In this document: piece after piece, positions 25,747-34,075 of the stretch
Layout: every line of letters begins with the position of its first letter
How positions within the stretch are numbered: the first letter of the stretch is position 1
Source of the DNA: Bradyrhizobium cytisi
GTDB taxonomy: Bacteria; Pseudomonadota; Alphaproteobacteria; Rhizobiales; Xanthobacteraceae
Direction: 5' to 3'
NCBI RefSeq assembly: GCF_008123515.1
Contig: NZ_VSSR01000017.1
Location: 1-64,000 of the forward strand
Length of the DNA: 64,000 bases
Position numbers and translations under genes: made by a program
Notes under the pieces: model-generated
The model's input: the letters and a program-made list of their open reading frames with translations, nothing else
What the model was told of the DNA's origin: nothing
Database searches by the model: none

Positions 25747-27446
25747 GCACGGTAAGCCCCGGCCCGACATCGTCGCGCGTAGAAATATCCGAGGAAGCAT
25801 CCAGGAATACGCTGGCGCTCAATCCGCTCGTGGCCATCCAGGGCCAGGATCTGCTCGACAGCGCCGGCATCCTGTTCAAGGCGGTCATCAACGAGCCGAA
25901 GGTCGCAACGGAACAGTGGCTCGCCTTCGTCGGCGAGCTCGGCTCCATCGTTGCCGGGAAGTCCGAGCGCGCGCCGAAGGCCGGCGACAAGCGGTTCTCG
26001 GACCCGACTTGGAAGGAGAGCTCGTTGCACAGCGGCCTGCTCAAGGCCTATCTGGCGTGGGGCGAGGCCTTCAATGGCCTTGTCGACAAGACCAGCCTCA
26101 GCGATATCGACAAGGCGCGCGCGCACCTGGTCACCGAGATCCTGATCGATGCCGTCGCGCCGACCAACGCGATGGTCACCAATCCCGCGGCGGTCCGCAA
26201 GTTCGTCGACAGCGGCGGACAGAGCATGTGGCGTGGATTGAAGAATTACTTCGACGATCTGACCCGTAACCGCGGCATGCCGTCGATGGTCGACACGAGC
26301 GCGTTCAAGGTCGGCGAGAATCTTGCGGTCACGCCGGGTGCGGTCGTGCTGCGCAACGAATTGCTCGAGCTGATCCAGTACACGCCGATGACGGCAACCG
26401 TCTGGAAGCGGCCGTTGCTGGTGACGCCGCCGCAAATCAACAAGTACTACGCGCTCGATCTCTCTCCGGACAAGAGCATGATCCGCTTCCTGCTCGAGAG
26501 CGGGATCCAGACATTTGCTGTCAGTTGGCGCAACCCGACGGAGGCGCATCGCGACTGGGGCCTGGATACCTATGTCGCAGCGCTCGACGAGGCCGTTGAT
26601 GCGGCGCGCGAGATATCCGGCAGCGAGGACATCACCATGATGGGGTCCTGCTCCGGCGGCATCACGTCGACGGCCTATTTCGCGACGCTCGGCAGCGCGG
26701 CCGAGAAGAAGATCAAGAACCTGGTGCTGGCGGTTTGCCTGCTCGACCCTAACGCGGCCGAGGAGGGCGCCTTTGGCTGCTTGATGACGCCGGAAACCAT
26801 GCGCGCAGCCAAGGAGATGTCACGGCTGCGTGGCATCGTCGATGGTCACGACCTGGCGCGGATGTTCGCCTGGATGCGGCCCAACGATCTGATCTGGAAC
26901 TATTGGGTGAATAATTATCTGCTCGGCAACCAGCCGCCGGCCTTCGATATTCTCTACTGGAACGCCGATACGACGCGGCTGCCGGCGGCACTGCATGGCG
27001 ACTATCTCGACCTGTATTTCACCAACCCGTTCGTGAATGCCGGCAAGCTCACGCTCAACGACAAGACCGTGGATATGAGCAAGGTGAAGGCGGACAGCTA
27101 TGTCGTCGCCGGCGTCACCGACCACATCACGCCGTGGAAGGGTGTATACAAGACCGCTCAGATCATGGGCGAGGGCACCACCTTCGTGCTTTCGAGCAGC
27201 GGACATTTGCAAAGCCTGCTCAATCCGCCCACCAATCCAAAGGCGTCCTTCATGATCGGGCCGGTCGGCACCGGTGCCCCGGAGGCGTTCCAGGCTTCGG
27301 CCGAGAAACGGAAAGGAAGCTGGTGGCTCGACTGGCGCGATTGGTTGCATGCCCGCTCGGGCGAGGAGGTGGCGGCGCCTGCTTCGCCAGGCAGTGTGCG
27401 TCACCCAACCCTTGGCGTCGCCCCGGGGACCTACGTCTTTGAATGA
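25743..27446 (+). CDS. phaC: Poly(3-hydroxyalkanoate) synthase, class II-like
   Basis: Encodes 567 residues. PhaC polymerises (R)-3-hydroxyacyl-CoA into PHA at the granule surface. The catalytic triad is visible: Cys303 in GSCSGG, Asp460 in GVTDHITPW and His488 in SSGHLQS. The spacing of 157 and 28 residues is close to the C296/D451/H479 triad I recall for Pseudomonas PhaC1. The box GxCSGG, the length and motifs such as WRNPT and GGSGQS-like SGGQSMW place it with class II-type (medium-chain) synthases rather than the usual rhizobial class I enzyme, which would lie elsewhere in the genome. Flanking MaoC and PhaZ genes overlap it by a few bases, so the set is an operon. Confidence 0.93.
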   Translation: MSTVSPGPTSSRVEISEEASRNTLALNPLVAIQGQDLLDSAGILFKAVINEPKVATEQWLAFVGELGSIVAGKSERAPKAGDKRFSDPTWKESSLHSGLLKAYLAWGEAFNGLVDKTSLSDIDKARAHLVTEILIDAVAPTNAMVTNPAAVRKFVDSGGQSMWRGLKNYFDDLTRNRGMPSMVDTSAFKVGENLAVTPGAVVLRNELLELIQYTPMTATVWKRPLLVTPPQINKYYALDLSPDKSMIRFLLESGIQTFAVSWRNPTEAHRDWGLDTYVAALDEAVDAAREISGSEDITMMGSCSGGITSTAYFATLGSAAEKKIKNLVLAVCLLDPNAAEEGAFGCLMTPETMRAAKEMSRLRGIVDGHDLARMFAWMRPNDLIWNYWVNNYLLGNQPPAFDILYWNADTTRLPAALHGDYLDLYFTNPFVNAGKLTLNDKTVDMSKVKADSYVVAGVTDHITPWKGVYKTAQIMGEGTTFVLSSSGHLQSLLNPPTNPKASFMIGPVGTGAPEAFQASAEKRKGSWWLDWRDWLHARSGEEVAAPASPGSVRHPTLGVAPGTYVFE

Positions 27447-28389
27447 CAATCTCACCAGCGGGAAAAAGGCCGACTCGGTTGTCGTCGCGACGCCGGGGGC
27501 GATCGAGGTCCGGCAGATTACGATCGACGCTCAACTGCTTCAGGTCGCGGTCAGGCACGGAAGCGGCCATGGACCGCCGCTGCTGCTGTTCAACGGGATC
27601 GGCGCCAACTGGGAGTTGGCGAGGCCGTTTCTCGAAGCGCTTACGAGCACGACCACTGTCATCTTCGACGTGCCGGGCGTCGGCGGTTCGCCAAGGCCGC
27701 TGTTGCCATATCGCCCATCGACACTGGCGCGCCTTGCGGCGGGGCTCGTCGCGGAGCTGGGCTATGCGGAGGTCGACGTCGCCGGCGTGTCGTGGGGCGG
27801 GGGAATCGCGCAGCAATTTGCCCATCAATACCCAACACTGTGCCGGCGGCTGGTGCTCGCCGCGACGGCGCCCGGTTTCACCATGGTGCCGGCAAGCCCC
27901 TCGGTGTTGTGGAAGATGGCGACGCCCCGCCGCTACACCGACAAGGACTACATGAACAGGATTGCGGCGGACATCTACGGCGGCGCGTTTCGCGACGACC
28001 CGTCATTGATCGGCCGGCATGCGACCGCAATGCACGGTACGCGAAGCCTGGGCTATCTCTATCAGCTCCTCGCCATGGCCGGCTGGACCAGCCTGCCCTG
28101 GCTGTGGTCGCTGCCGCAGCCGACGCTCGTGCTGATGGGCAGCGACGATCCTCTCGTGCTTCCGATCAATGGTCACATCCTCGCAGGCCTGATCCCGAAC
28201 GCCGAGCTCCGCATGATCGATGATGGGCACCTGTTCCTAATGACGCGGCCTGCGGAAACCGCAGCTCTGATCGAGGCGTTCCTGGCCGATGAGAGCAAGC
28301 AGGCCGGGCCGTCATCCCTGCTGTCGCGGACGGTCAGTTACGTCAAGAATCTCGTTCCGGCGCCCGAGGGCGGACGCCGCCAGTCCTGA
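27439..28389 (+). CDS. phaZ: Intracellular PHA depolymerase (medium-chain type)
   Basis: Encodes 316 residues of the alpha/beta hydrolase fold. It closely resembles my recollection of Pseudomonas PhaZ: LLFNGIGANWEL, VIFDVPGVGGS, GVSWGGGIAQQFAHQYP with nucleophile Ser118, LAATAPGFTMVPASPSVLWKMATPRRY, GSDDPLVLPIN for the acid and IDDGHLFLMTR for the His. It would mobilise stored PHA to free hydroxy acids. The correct frame starts at a TTG overlapping the phaC stop by 8 bases; the ATG at 27443 is in another frame and gives an unrelated peptide. Pseudomonas carries phaZ beside phaC in the same way, supporting the call. Confidence 0.88.
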   Translation: MNDNLTSGKKADSVVVATPGAIEVRQITIDAQLLQVAVRHGSGHGPPLLLFNGIGANWELARPFLEALTSTTTVIFDVPGVGGSPRPLLPYRPSTLARLAAGLVAELGYAEVDVAGVSWGGGIAQQFAHQYPTLCRRLVLAATAPGFTMVPASPSVLWKMATPRRYTDKDYMNRIAADIYGGAFRDDPSLIGRHATAMHGTRSLGYLYQLLAMAGWTSLPWLWSLPQPTLVLMGSDDPLVLPINGHILAGLIPNAELRMIDDGHLFLMTRPAETAALIEAFLADESKQAGPSSLLSRTVSYVKNLVPAPEGGRRQS

Positions 28390-28412
28390 GCATAACCACA
28401 AGGGAGGATATC

Positions 28413-28841
28413 ATGACGGACGCGACCTCATACATCGACATGCTGAGAAAGTTCGGCAGCGATCTCGGCCTGCCGAAGCTGAACGTGGACGAGTTGCTCC
28501 AGGCACAGAAGAAGAATATCGACGCTCTCGGCGAAAGCGCGAAGGTGGCCGCGCAGGGCGCGCAGTCGGTGGCGCAGAAGCAACGCGAGGTGCTAGTGGC
28601 CGGCCTCAGAGAAGCCGAAACGCTCGCGCGCCAATACAAGCCGCTCGGCCAGATGCACGAGAACGTCGCGTTGCAGACCGAATTCGCGCGAAAAGTGTTC
28701 GAGATCGCGGTCGAGGGCGCGCGGGAGAGCGCATCGACCGCGCGGCAATCGACGACGGACGCGGTGAAGATCATCCAGGACCGCGTCAAGGAGAGCCTGG
28801 TGGAGATCCGCGCCAGCGTTCGCCCGAACAAGTCGGCCTGA
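28413..28841 (+). CDS. Phasin-family granule protein
   Basis: Encodes 142 residues, almost entirely helical and Ala/Gln/Glu-rich with no Cys, typical of phasins that coat PHA granules. The pattern LNVDELLQAQKKNIDALGESAKVAAQGAQSVAQKQREV is the usual phasin core, followed by a second amphipathic stretch (ASTARQSTTDAVKIIQDRVKESLVEI). AAGGGAGG precedes the ATG, 23 bases after phaZ. It may be the granule-surface partner of the adjacent synthase and depolymerase. Confidence 0.9.
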   Translation: MTDATSYIDMLRKFGSDLGLPKLNVDELLQAQKKNIDALGESAKVAAQGAQSVAQKQREVLVAGLREAETLARQYKPLGQMHENVALQTEFARKVFEIAVEGARESASTARQSTTDAVKIIQDRVKESLVEIRASVRPNKSA

Positions 28842-28871
28842 CGCAACCATCCGCGTACCAGGGAGGAGACC

Positions 28872-30089
28872 ATGGCGAACCCGCAGGTGACACGAACGGG
28901 ACGGCCGGACTATGTGCCACCGCCGATCGACGGCGACTTCTATGGGATTGCGAACGTGATGAGCGCAAGCGAGCGCGCGTTGCTCGGGCGCGTTCGCACG
29001 TTCACGGAAGGCGTCGTTGCGCCCGTGATCGAGGAGTATTGGGGGCGGGACGAATTCCCATTCGCGATCGTTCCGAAGATGGCCGAGATCGGCATCGGCG
29101 GCGTCGGCTATCAGGGCTACGGCGCGGTGGGCGGGAGCTGGTTGTTGAATGGCCTCGTCGCGATGGAGCTGGCCCGGGTCGATGCCTCAGTCGCGACGTT
29201 CTGGGGCGTACACACCGGCCTGTCGGCAGGCTCGATCTATCTGTGCGGAGACGAGGAGCAGAAGCAGCGCTGGTTGCCGTCGATGATGCGCTTCGAGAGG
29301 ATCGGCTCGTTCGGCCTGACTGAACCTTTGATAGGCTCCGCCACATCGGGCGGCATGTTGACGACCTGCCGACGCGACGGCGACGTCTGGATCCTCAACG
29401 GCCAGAAGAAATGGATCGGCAACGCCACCTTCGCCGACATCAACGTGATCTGGGCGCGCGAGGAGGGGACGAACCAGGTCAAGGGCTTTGTCGTCGGCAA
29501 AGACAATCCGGGCTTCTCGGTCGAGAAGATCAGGACGAAGATGGCGCTTCGCGTCGTGCAGAACGGGCTGATCACCCTGAAGGACTGCCGCATTTCCGAG
29601 GCAGACTGTCTCCAGAATGCGAACTCCTTCAAGGACACCGCCAAGGTGCTGCGGATGACCCGCACCGGGGTGGCATGGTTCGCCGTCGGCTGCCAGATGG
29701 GCGCCTACGAGCACGCGCTGCGCTACGCGACGGAGCGGATCCAGTTCGGACGGCCGATCGGCGGCTTCCAGCTCGTGCAGGATCTCCTGGTGCGCATGCT
29801 CGGCAACGTCACATCGACCCAGGCGATGATGCTGCGCCTCGCCCAGCTTCAGGACGAAGGCGTGATGCGCGACGAGCATGCGTCGCTGGCAAAGGCATTC
29901 TGCACCGTCAAGTGCCGCGAGACGGTCGGCTATGCACGCGAGCTGCTCGGCGGCAACGGCATCCTGCTCGAGAACCATATCGGGCGGTTCGTGGCCGATG
30001 CCGAGGCGATCTATTCCTATGAAGGCACCAGGGAGATGAACACGCTGATCGTCGGCAAGGCGATCACCGGGCTGAGCGCCTTCGTCTGA
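28872..30089 (+). CDS. Acyl-CoA dehydrogenase (glutaryl-CoA dehydrogenase-like)
   Basis: Encodes 405 residues of the FAD-dependent acyl-CoA dehydrogenase family, which introduces the alpha,beta double bond of an acyl-CoA and passes electrons to ETF. The FAD/substrate segment FGLTEPLIGSATSGGMLTTCRRDG is present, as are WILNGQKKWIGN and RIQFGRPIGGFQLVQ. The catalytic base is Glu384 in YSYEGTREMNTLIVGKAITG, the position used in the glutaryl-CoA dehydrogenase subgroup. It follows the phasin by 30 bases with a GGGAGGAG ribosome site. In this context it could supply enoyl-CoA to the MaoC hydratase; substrate chain length cannot be read from sequence. Confidence 0.9.
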   Translation: MANPQVTRTGRPDYVPPPIDGDFYGIANVMSASERALLGRVRTFTEGVVAPVIEEYWGRDEFPFAIVPKMAEIGIGGVGYQGYGAVGGSWLLNGLVAMELARVDASVATFWGVHTGLSAGSIYLCGDEEQKQRWLPSMMRFERIGSFGLTEPLIGSATSGGMLTTCRRDGDVWILNGQKKWIGNATFADINVIWAREEGTNQVKGFVVGKDNPGFSVEKIRTKMALRVVQNGLITLKDCRISEADCLQNANSFKDTAKVLRMTRTGVAWFAVGCQMGAYEHALRYATERIQFGRPIGGFQLVQDLLVRMLGNVTSTQAMMLRLAQLQDEGVMRDEHASLAKAFCTVKCRETVGYARELLGGNGILLENHIGRFVADAEAIYSYEGTREMNTLIVGKAITGLSAFV

Positions 30090-30147
30090 CCAGACGGACA
30101 TCGAGTGGGCATCATAGCAGGGGCGATCAACAAGACGGGGAAGCGGC

Positions 30148-31692
30148 ATGAATGGCGCGGAAAGTCTCTTGCGAACGCTGGTCGGATCGGGCGTCGAGGT
30201 CTGTTTCGGCAATCCTGGCACTTCGGAAATGCACTTCGTCGCTGCGCTCGACAGGGTCGAGGGCATGCGGGCCGTGCTCGGCCTGTTCGAAGGCGCGGTA
30301 ACCGGCATGGCCGATGGCTATGGTCGCATGGCGGAGAAGCCGGCCGCGACCCTGCTCCACCTCGGACCGGGACTCGCCAATGGTCTTGCCAATCTGCACA
30401 ACGCGCGTCGCGCAGCGACGCCGATCGTCAATGTCGTGGGTGACCACGCCACCTATCATGCGCAGTACGACGCACCGCTCGCATCCGACGTTCATGGTTT
30501 CGCGCGACCGGTCTCTGCCTGGGTGCATTCGTCGGCGAGTGCCAAGACCGTCGCTGCGGACGGCGCGCGCGCTGTGCAGGCTGCGTTGCAATGGCCCGGT
30601 CAGATTGCGACGCTGATCCTGCCCGCTGACACGGCGTGGCTAGAAGCCGATCGACCGGCACCCGCTCTCCCGAAACCGATGCCGGCCGCGGTTTCCAGTA
30701 CGGCAATCGATCAGGCAGCTGCGGCGCTCAAATCGGGCCGCAAGACCATGCTGCTGATCCGGGGGGCCGCGCTGAAGGAGCGTGGACTGAGCGCGGCAGG
30801 CCGCATCGCGGCGGCGACCGGCGCGCGGATCGTGTGCGACACCTTCGCGCCACGCTGCCAGCGCGGCGCCGGGCGCGTGGCGGTCGAGCGCATCCCGTAT
30901 TTCGCCGAGCAGATCGTCGAGTTCATGAAGGGAACGGAGCAACTGATCCTGGTCGGCGCGAGCCCGCCGGTGAGCTTCTTTGCCTATCCGAACAAGCCGT
31001 CCTGGTGCACGCCCGAGGACTGCAAGATCACCTATCTTGCGCACGCTCACGAGGATGGTCCGGCAGCGCTAGAGGCTCTTGCCGATGCGGTGAAGGCGAC
31101 CAGGCAGGCGCTGCATGTCGGTCCACTGAGCCGGCCCGACATTCCGGCCGGACCGCTCAATCCGCAGACGGCCGGACAGGTCATCGCCCATTTGCTGCCT
31201 GACGGCGCCATCATCTCCGACGAGGGGGCGACGGCAGGCGGGGGTGTGCATCGATTTGCGGCAACGATCGCGCCGCACGATCATCTTGCCTTGACCGGCG
31301 GCGCGATCGGGCAGGGCATTCCGGTCGCCACCGGCGCTGCGGTGGCCTGTCCGGACCGGAAGATTGTCTGTCTTCATGGCGACGGCGGGGCGATGTACAC
31401 GCTGCAGGCGCTGTGGACGCAAGCGCGGGAATCGCTCGACGTCACCACGGTGATCTTTGCCAACCGGTCCTACGCGATCCTCAACATCGAGCTTGCGCGG
31501 GTCGGCGCCGGAGATCCGGGGCCGAAGGCTTTTTCGATGCTGGATCTGCACAATCCCGAGCTCGATTGGGTCAAGCTCGCGTCCGGCATGGGCGTGGAGG
31601 CGAGCCGCGCGACGTCGGTTGGGGAATTCGAGAGCCAGTTCGGCGGTGCCATGAACAATCGCGGTCCCCGTGTCATCGAGGTCGTCCTGTAG
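30148..31692 (+). CDS. Acetolactate synthase-like ThDP-dependent enzyme
   Basis: Encodes 514 residues with the N-terminal ThDP domain (GVEVCFGNPGTSEMHFVAAL; catalytic Glu in LFEGAVTGMADGYGR), a central domain, and the C-terminal ThDP domain (HGDGGAMYTLQALWTQARESLDVTTVIFANRSYAIL). The family includes acetolactate synthase large subunits and benzoylformate-type decarboxylases. It is shorter than biosynthetic IlvB (about 570-590) and no small subunit lies nearby, so a catabolic 2-oxo-acid decarboxylase or lyase is as likely as acetolactate synthesis. It is the last gene of the rightward run and converges with the IclR gene. Confidence 0.85.
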   Translation: MNGAESLLRTLVGSGVEVCFGNPGTSEMHFVAALDRVEGMRAVLGLFEGAVTGMADGYGRMAEKPAATLLHLGPGLANGLANLHNARRAATPIVNVVGDHATYHAQYDAPLASDVHGFARPVSAWVHSSASAKTVAADGARAVQAALQWPGQIATLILPADTAWLEADRPAPALPKPMPAAVSSTAIDQAAAALKSGRKTMLLIRGAALKERGLSAAGRIAAATGARIVCDTFAPRCQRGAGRVAVERIPYFAEQIVEFMKGTEQLILVGASPPVSFFAYPNKPSWCTPEDCKITYLAHAHEDGPAALEALADAVKATRQALHVGPLSRPDIPAGPLNPQTAGQVIAHLLPDGAIISDEGATAGGGVHRFAATIAPHDHLALTGGAIGQGIPVATGAAVACPDRKIVCLHGDGGAMYTLQALWTQARESLDVTTVIFANRSYAILNIELARVGAGDPGPKAFSMLDLHNPELDWVKLASGMGVEASRATSVGEFESQFGGAMNNRGPRVIEVVL

Positions 31693-31713
31693 CCGTACGG
31701 AATGCGCAATCGC

Positions 31714-32496
31714 CTAATTGCGGCTTTCGATCTTGCCGCCGAGCGCCCGCGTCGCGCTGGCGGCGCTGGCGAGCAGGGCTTTCACCTGATCGCTTGACGG
31801 CTCCACCTTCATCGAGGCCCGGGTGCCGGCGAGGCTGAGCGTGAAGCGGACATCGCCGTTCCAGTCCGCGATCGGCGCCGCAATGGAGACATAGCCGGTG
31901 AGGTCGGATCGAACGATCGTCGTGTAGCCTTTTCGCTTGAGCTCGCGCGCCGCATCGTCCCTGAACTTGCCGGCGTCGGGCCTGTCGCCGAAGACGGCGC
32001 CCCACTCCTGCTCGATCAGATGCGCCGTCAGGTTTGGTGCCAGTCGGGCGGCATAGATCTTCCCTGCCGCAGACCCCAGCATCGGGATCAGTCCGGTCCG
32101 AAACTCGAACGCGCCGCGCTGATCGCCGTCCTGCTTGAACAGGCTGAGCGGGCCGTCGTCGGTCCACGTCGTGACGGCCGCGCTTCGGCTCGTGATGTCG
32201 CGCAGATTGGTGACCTCGCGGCGGACGATCTCGAAGCCGTCGATCTGCTGAATTGCGCTGACGCCGAGCGAGAGCGCCGCAGGCCCGAGGCGATAGTGGC
32301 CCGGTTTCTCGTCCGCAGCGGCGAGCCCGATCCTGACGAGGCTCACGAGATAGTTATTCGTGGCGCTCGTCGTCAGGCCCGCCAGCGGCGCGATGTCCTT
32401 GAGAGCCATCGCCTGCTGGCTCGTCTGCATAACGCTCAGAATCCGAAAGGCAATTTCCACCGACTGAATGCCGCGGCGCGGCTTCTTCTCCTGCAT
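31714..32496 (-). CDS. IclR-family transcriptional regulator
   Basis: Encodes 260 residues. An N-terminal winged helix-turn-helix (RGIQSVEIAFRILSVMQ, MALKDIAPLAGLTTSATNNYLVSLVRIGLA, about residues 9-70) is followed by the IclR effector-binding domain (about 85-255; GAFEFRTGLIPMLGSAAGKIYAARL, then IVRSDLTGYVSIAAPIAD). Such proteins sense small, often aromatic or carboxylic ligands. The gene is divergent from the VOC/monooxygenase genes across a 114-base spacer that holds a clear palindrome (32569-32595), its probable binding site. Confidence 0.9.
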   Translation of the reverse strand: MQEKKPRRGIQSVEIAFRILSVMQTSQQAMALKDIAPLAGLTTSATNNYLVSLVRIGLAAADEKPGHYRLGPAALSLGVSAIQQIDGFEIVRREVTNLRDITSRSAAVTTWTDDGPLSLFKQDGDQRGAFEFRTGLIPMLGSAAGKIYAARLAPNLTAHLIEQEWGAVFGDRPDAGKFRDDAARELKRKGYTTIVRSDLTGYVSIAAPIADWNGDVRFTLSLAGTRASMKVEPSSDQVKALLASAASATRALGGKIESRN

Positions 32497-32528
32497 CTGC
32501 TTCCTTCGACCGGTTCAGCGAATCGAGA

Positions 32529-32558
32529 TTGACACAAACGAAAGCTGCGAGCACTATA
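32529..32558 (+). promoter_or_regulatory. Candidate sigma-70-type promoter for VOC/monooxygenase genes
   Basis: TTGACA at 32529-32534 and ACTATA at 32553-32558, spaced by 18 bases, upstream of the rightward operon in a locally AT-rich spacer. The palindrome starting at 32569 lies just downstream, where a bound repressor would block initiation. Prediction by eye only. Confidence 0.35.
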
Positions 32559-32568
32559 CAACAATAAA

Positions 32569-32595
32569 GCATATGTTCAACTATATTGAATATGC
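32569..32595. promoter_or_regulatory. Palindromic operator candidate between IclR and VOC genes
   Basis: The core is TTCAA-CTATA-TTGAA (32576-32590), a perfect 5-bp inverted repeat around a 5-base centre. The flanks extend it imperfectly to GCATAT and ATATGC. It lies 16 bases before the VOC start codon and downstream of the candidate promoter. Its position in the divergent spacer makes autoregulation and control of the operon by the IclR protein likely. Confidence 0.5.
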
Positions 32596-32610
32596 ACGGA
32601 GGACACGAAA

Positions 32611-32967
32611 ATGCCCCTTGGGGCCATCCGCAGCGTCTACACGGTCGCCAATGACATGGATCTCATGCAGGCCTTCTACGCAGAGGCGCTGGAGCTTCCG
32701 CTGGCTTTTCGGGATCGCGACAACTGGTGCCAGTTCAAGGTCGGACAGCTCGGGTTCGCGCTGAGCTCACCAGCCGAAGCGGCGACGGGCGCGCGCGGAA
32801 GTGTGGTCGTGTTCGGCGCGACCGACGTCGCTCAGTTGGCGCAGCGGATCGAGCGGCTCGGAGGGTTGCACCTGTCGAGCCGCGACATGGGTTCGCACGG
32901 CAGCGTCGCGACGTTCGCCGACCCCGAGAACAATCTGTTCCAGATCCACGTCCGGCAAAGCACCTAG
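32611..32967 (+). CDS. VOC-superfamily (glyoxalase/dioxygenase-like) protein
   Basis: Encodes 118 residues, one vicinal-oxygen-chelate module pair: RSVYTVANDMDLMQAFYAEALELPLAFRDRDNWCQF and a second half ending SVATFADPENNLFQIHV, the usual D-PEGN-E-like end (here DPENNLFQI). Members include dioxygenases, isomerases and antibiotic-binding proteins. As the first gene of the monooxygenase operon it could act on an intermediate of that pathway. A GGAGGA ribosome site precedes the ATG. Confidence 0.85.
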   Translation: MPLGAIRSVYTVANDMDLMQAFYAEALELPLAFRDRDNWCQFKVGQLGFALSSPAEAATGARGSVVVFGATDVAQLAQRIERLGGLHLSSRDMGSHGSVATFADPENNLFQIHVRQST

Positions 32968-33012
32968 CTACGGCCGCGAAACAACCGTGCCACCTGCGAA
33001 AGGATATTCATC

Positions 33013-34041
33013 ATGAAGTTCGGCGTCTTCGATCAGAACGACCGCTCCGGTGTTCCGCTGACAGAGCAGTACGAGAACCGGCTTGCGCTCGCCGAGCTCT
33101 ATGACCGGCTCGGCTTCCACTGCTTCCACATGAGCGAGCACCACGGCACGCCGCTGAGCACCACACCGTCGCCCAGCGTGTGGATGGCGGCTCTGTCCCA
33201 GCGGACCAGGAGATTGCGGCTATGTCCGCTGGTCTATCTATTGCCGACCTACAATCCCGCGCGTCTCTATGAAGAGATCTGCATGCTCGATCATTTGAGT
33301 GGCGGCCGGTTTGAGTTCGGGATAGGTCGCGGCGCCTCGCCGCACGAGCTCGACGCACTCGGGATCGACTCCGCGAAGGCGGCGAAGATGTACGCGGAGG
33401 CCTTCGAAGCGATCCAGCGCTGCTTCGCGCAGGATGCGGTCACGACGACAGGCGAGTTCTGGAACTTGAACGACTACGCGGTGGAAATGAAGCCGCTCCA
33501 GCGTCCGCATCCGCCGATGTGGTACGCGGTCGGTTCGCCCGACTCCGTGGTCTGGCCGGCGCGCAACGGCATGAATGTGGTCTGCGGCGGACAGGTGTCC
33601 CGCGTGCGCGCCATTTCCGATCGCTATCGCGAGGAGATGGCTGCCGCCGGTCTAGAGGGCAAAGCCTCTCCCCTCATCGGCGTCAATCGCTACATCATCG
33701 TCGGCGAGACCGACCGCGAAGCCCACGAGCTCGGCCGAAAGGCCTGGCCGGCGTTCTACGAAAATTTCATCAAGCTCTGGCGCAAGCACGGGACCCAGCC
33801 GGTCAACGCGAAGCTGCCACCCTCGTTCGACCAGCTCGTCGAATCCGGCCATGCGATCGCCGGTTCTGCCCGGACGGTCGCGCAAATCCTGTCCGGCCAG
33901 GTCGCGCTCGGCGGGCTGAACTACGTGATCGGCAGCTTCATGTTCGGAACCATGCCGCACACGGAGGCGGCGGCCTCGATCCGCCGCTTCGCCGAGCAGG
34001 TGATGCCTGTGGTGAAGGCGGCCGAAGCGGTCGCCGCATGA
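33013..34041 (+). CDS. LLM-class flavin-dependent monooxygenase
   Basis: Encodes 342 residues of the bacterial luciferase-like family (KFGVFDQNDRSGVPLTEQYENRLALAELYDRLGFHCFHMSEHHGTP, VYLLPTYNPARLYEEICMLDHLSGGRFEFGIGRG). These enzymes use reduced FMN from a partner reductase to oxygenate their substrate, for example in Baeyer-Villiger reactions or ring hydroxylation. The next gene encodes a flavin reductase, so the two form a two-component monooxygenase. The TIM-barrel length is normal. Substrate unknown; hydrolase and CoA-ligase genes downstream suggest an ester or acid product. Confidence 0.9.
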   Translation: MKFGVFDQNDRSGVPLTEQYENRLALAELYDRLGFHCFHMSEHHGTPLSTTPSPSVWMAALSQRTRRLRLCPLVYLLPTYNPARLYEEICMLDHLSGGRFEFGIGRGASPHELDALGIDSAKAAKMYAEAFEAIQRCFAQDAVTTTGEFWNLNDYAVEMKPLQRPHPPMWYAVGSPDSVVWPARNGMNVVCGGQVSRVRAISDRYREEMAAAGLEGKASPLIGVNRYIIVGETDREAHELGRKAWPAFYENFIKLWRKHGTQPVNAKLPPSFDQLVESGHAIAGSARTVAQILSGQVALGGLNYVIGSFMFGTMPHTEAAASIRRFAEQVMPVVKAAEAVAA

Positions 34042-34075
34042 GTGCACAAAACGGGTGAACGCAAGGAGGTGGAAG

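Noticed and set aside
27443..27955. ATG-initiated open frame overlapping the start of phaZ
   Set aside because: It is in the wrong frame and gives an Arg/Ser-rich shadow; the PhaZ motifs are all in the TTG-initiated frame from 27439.
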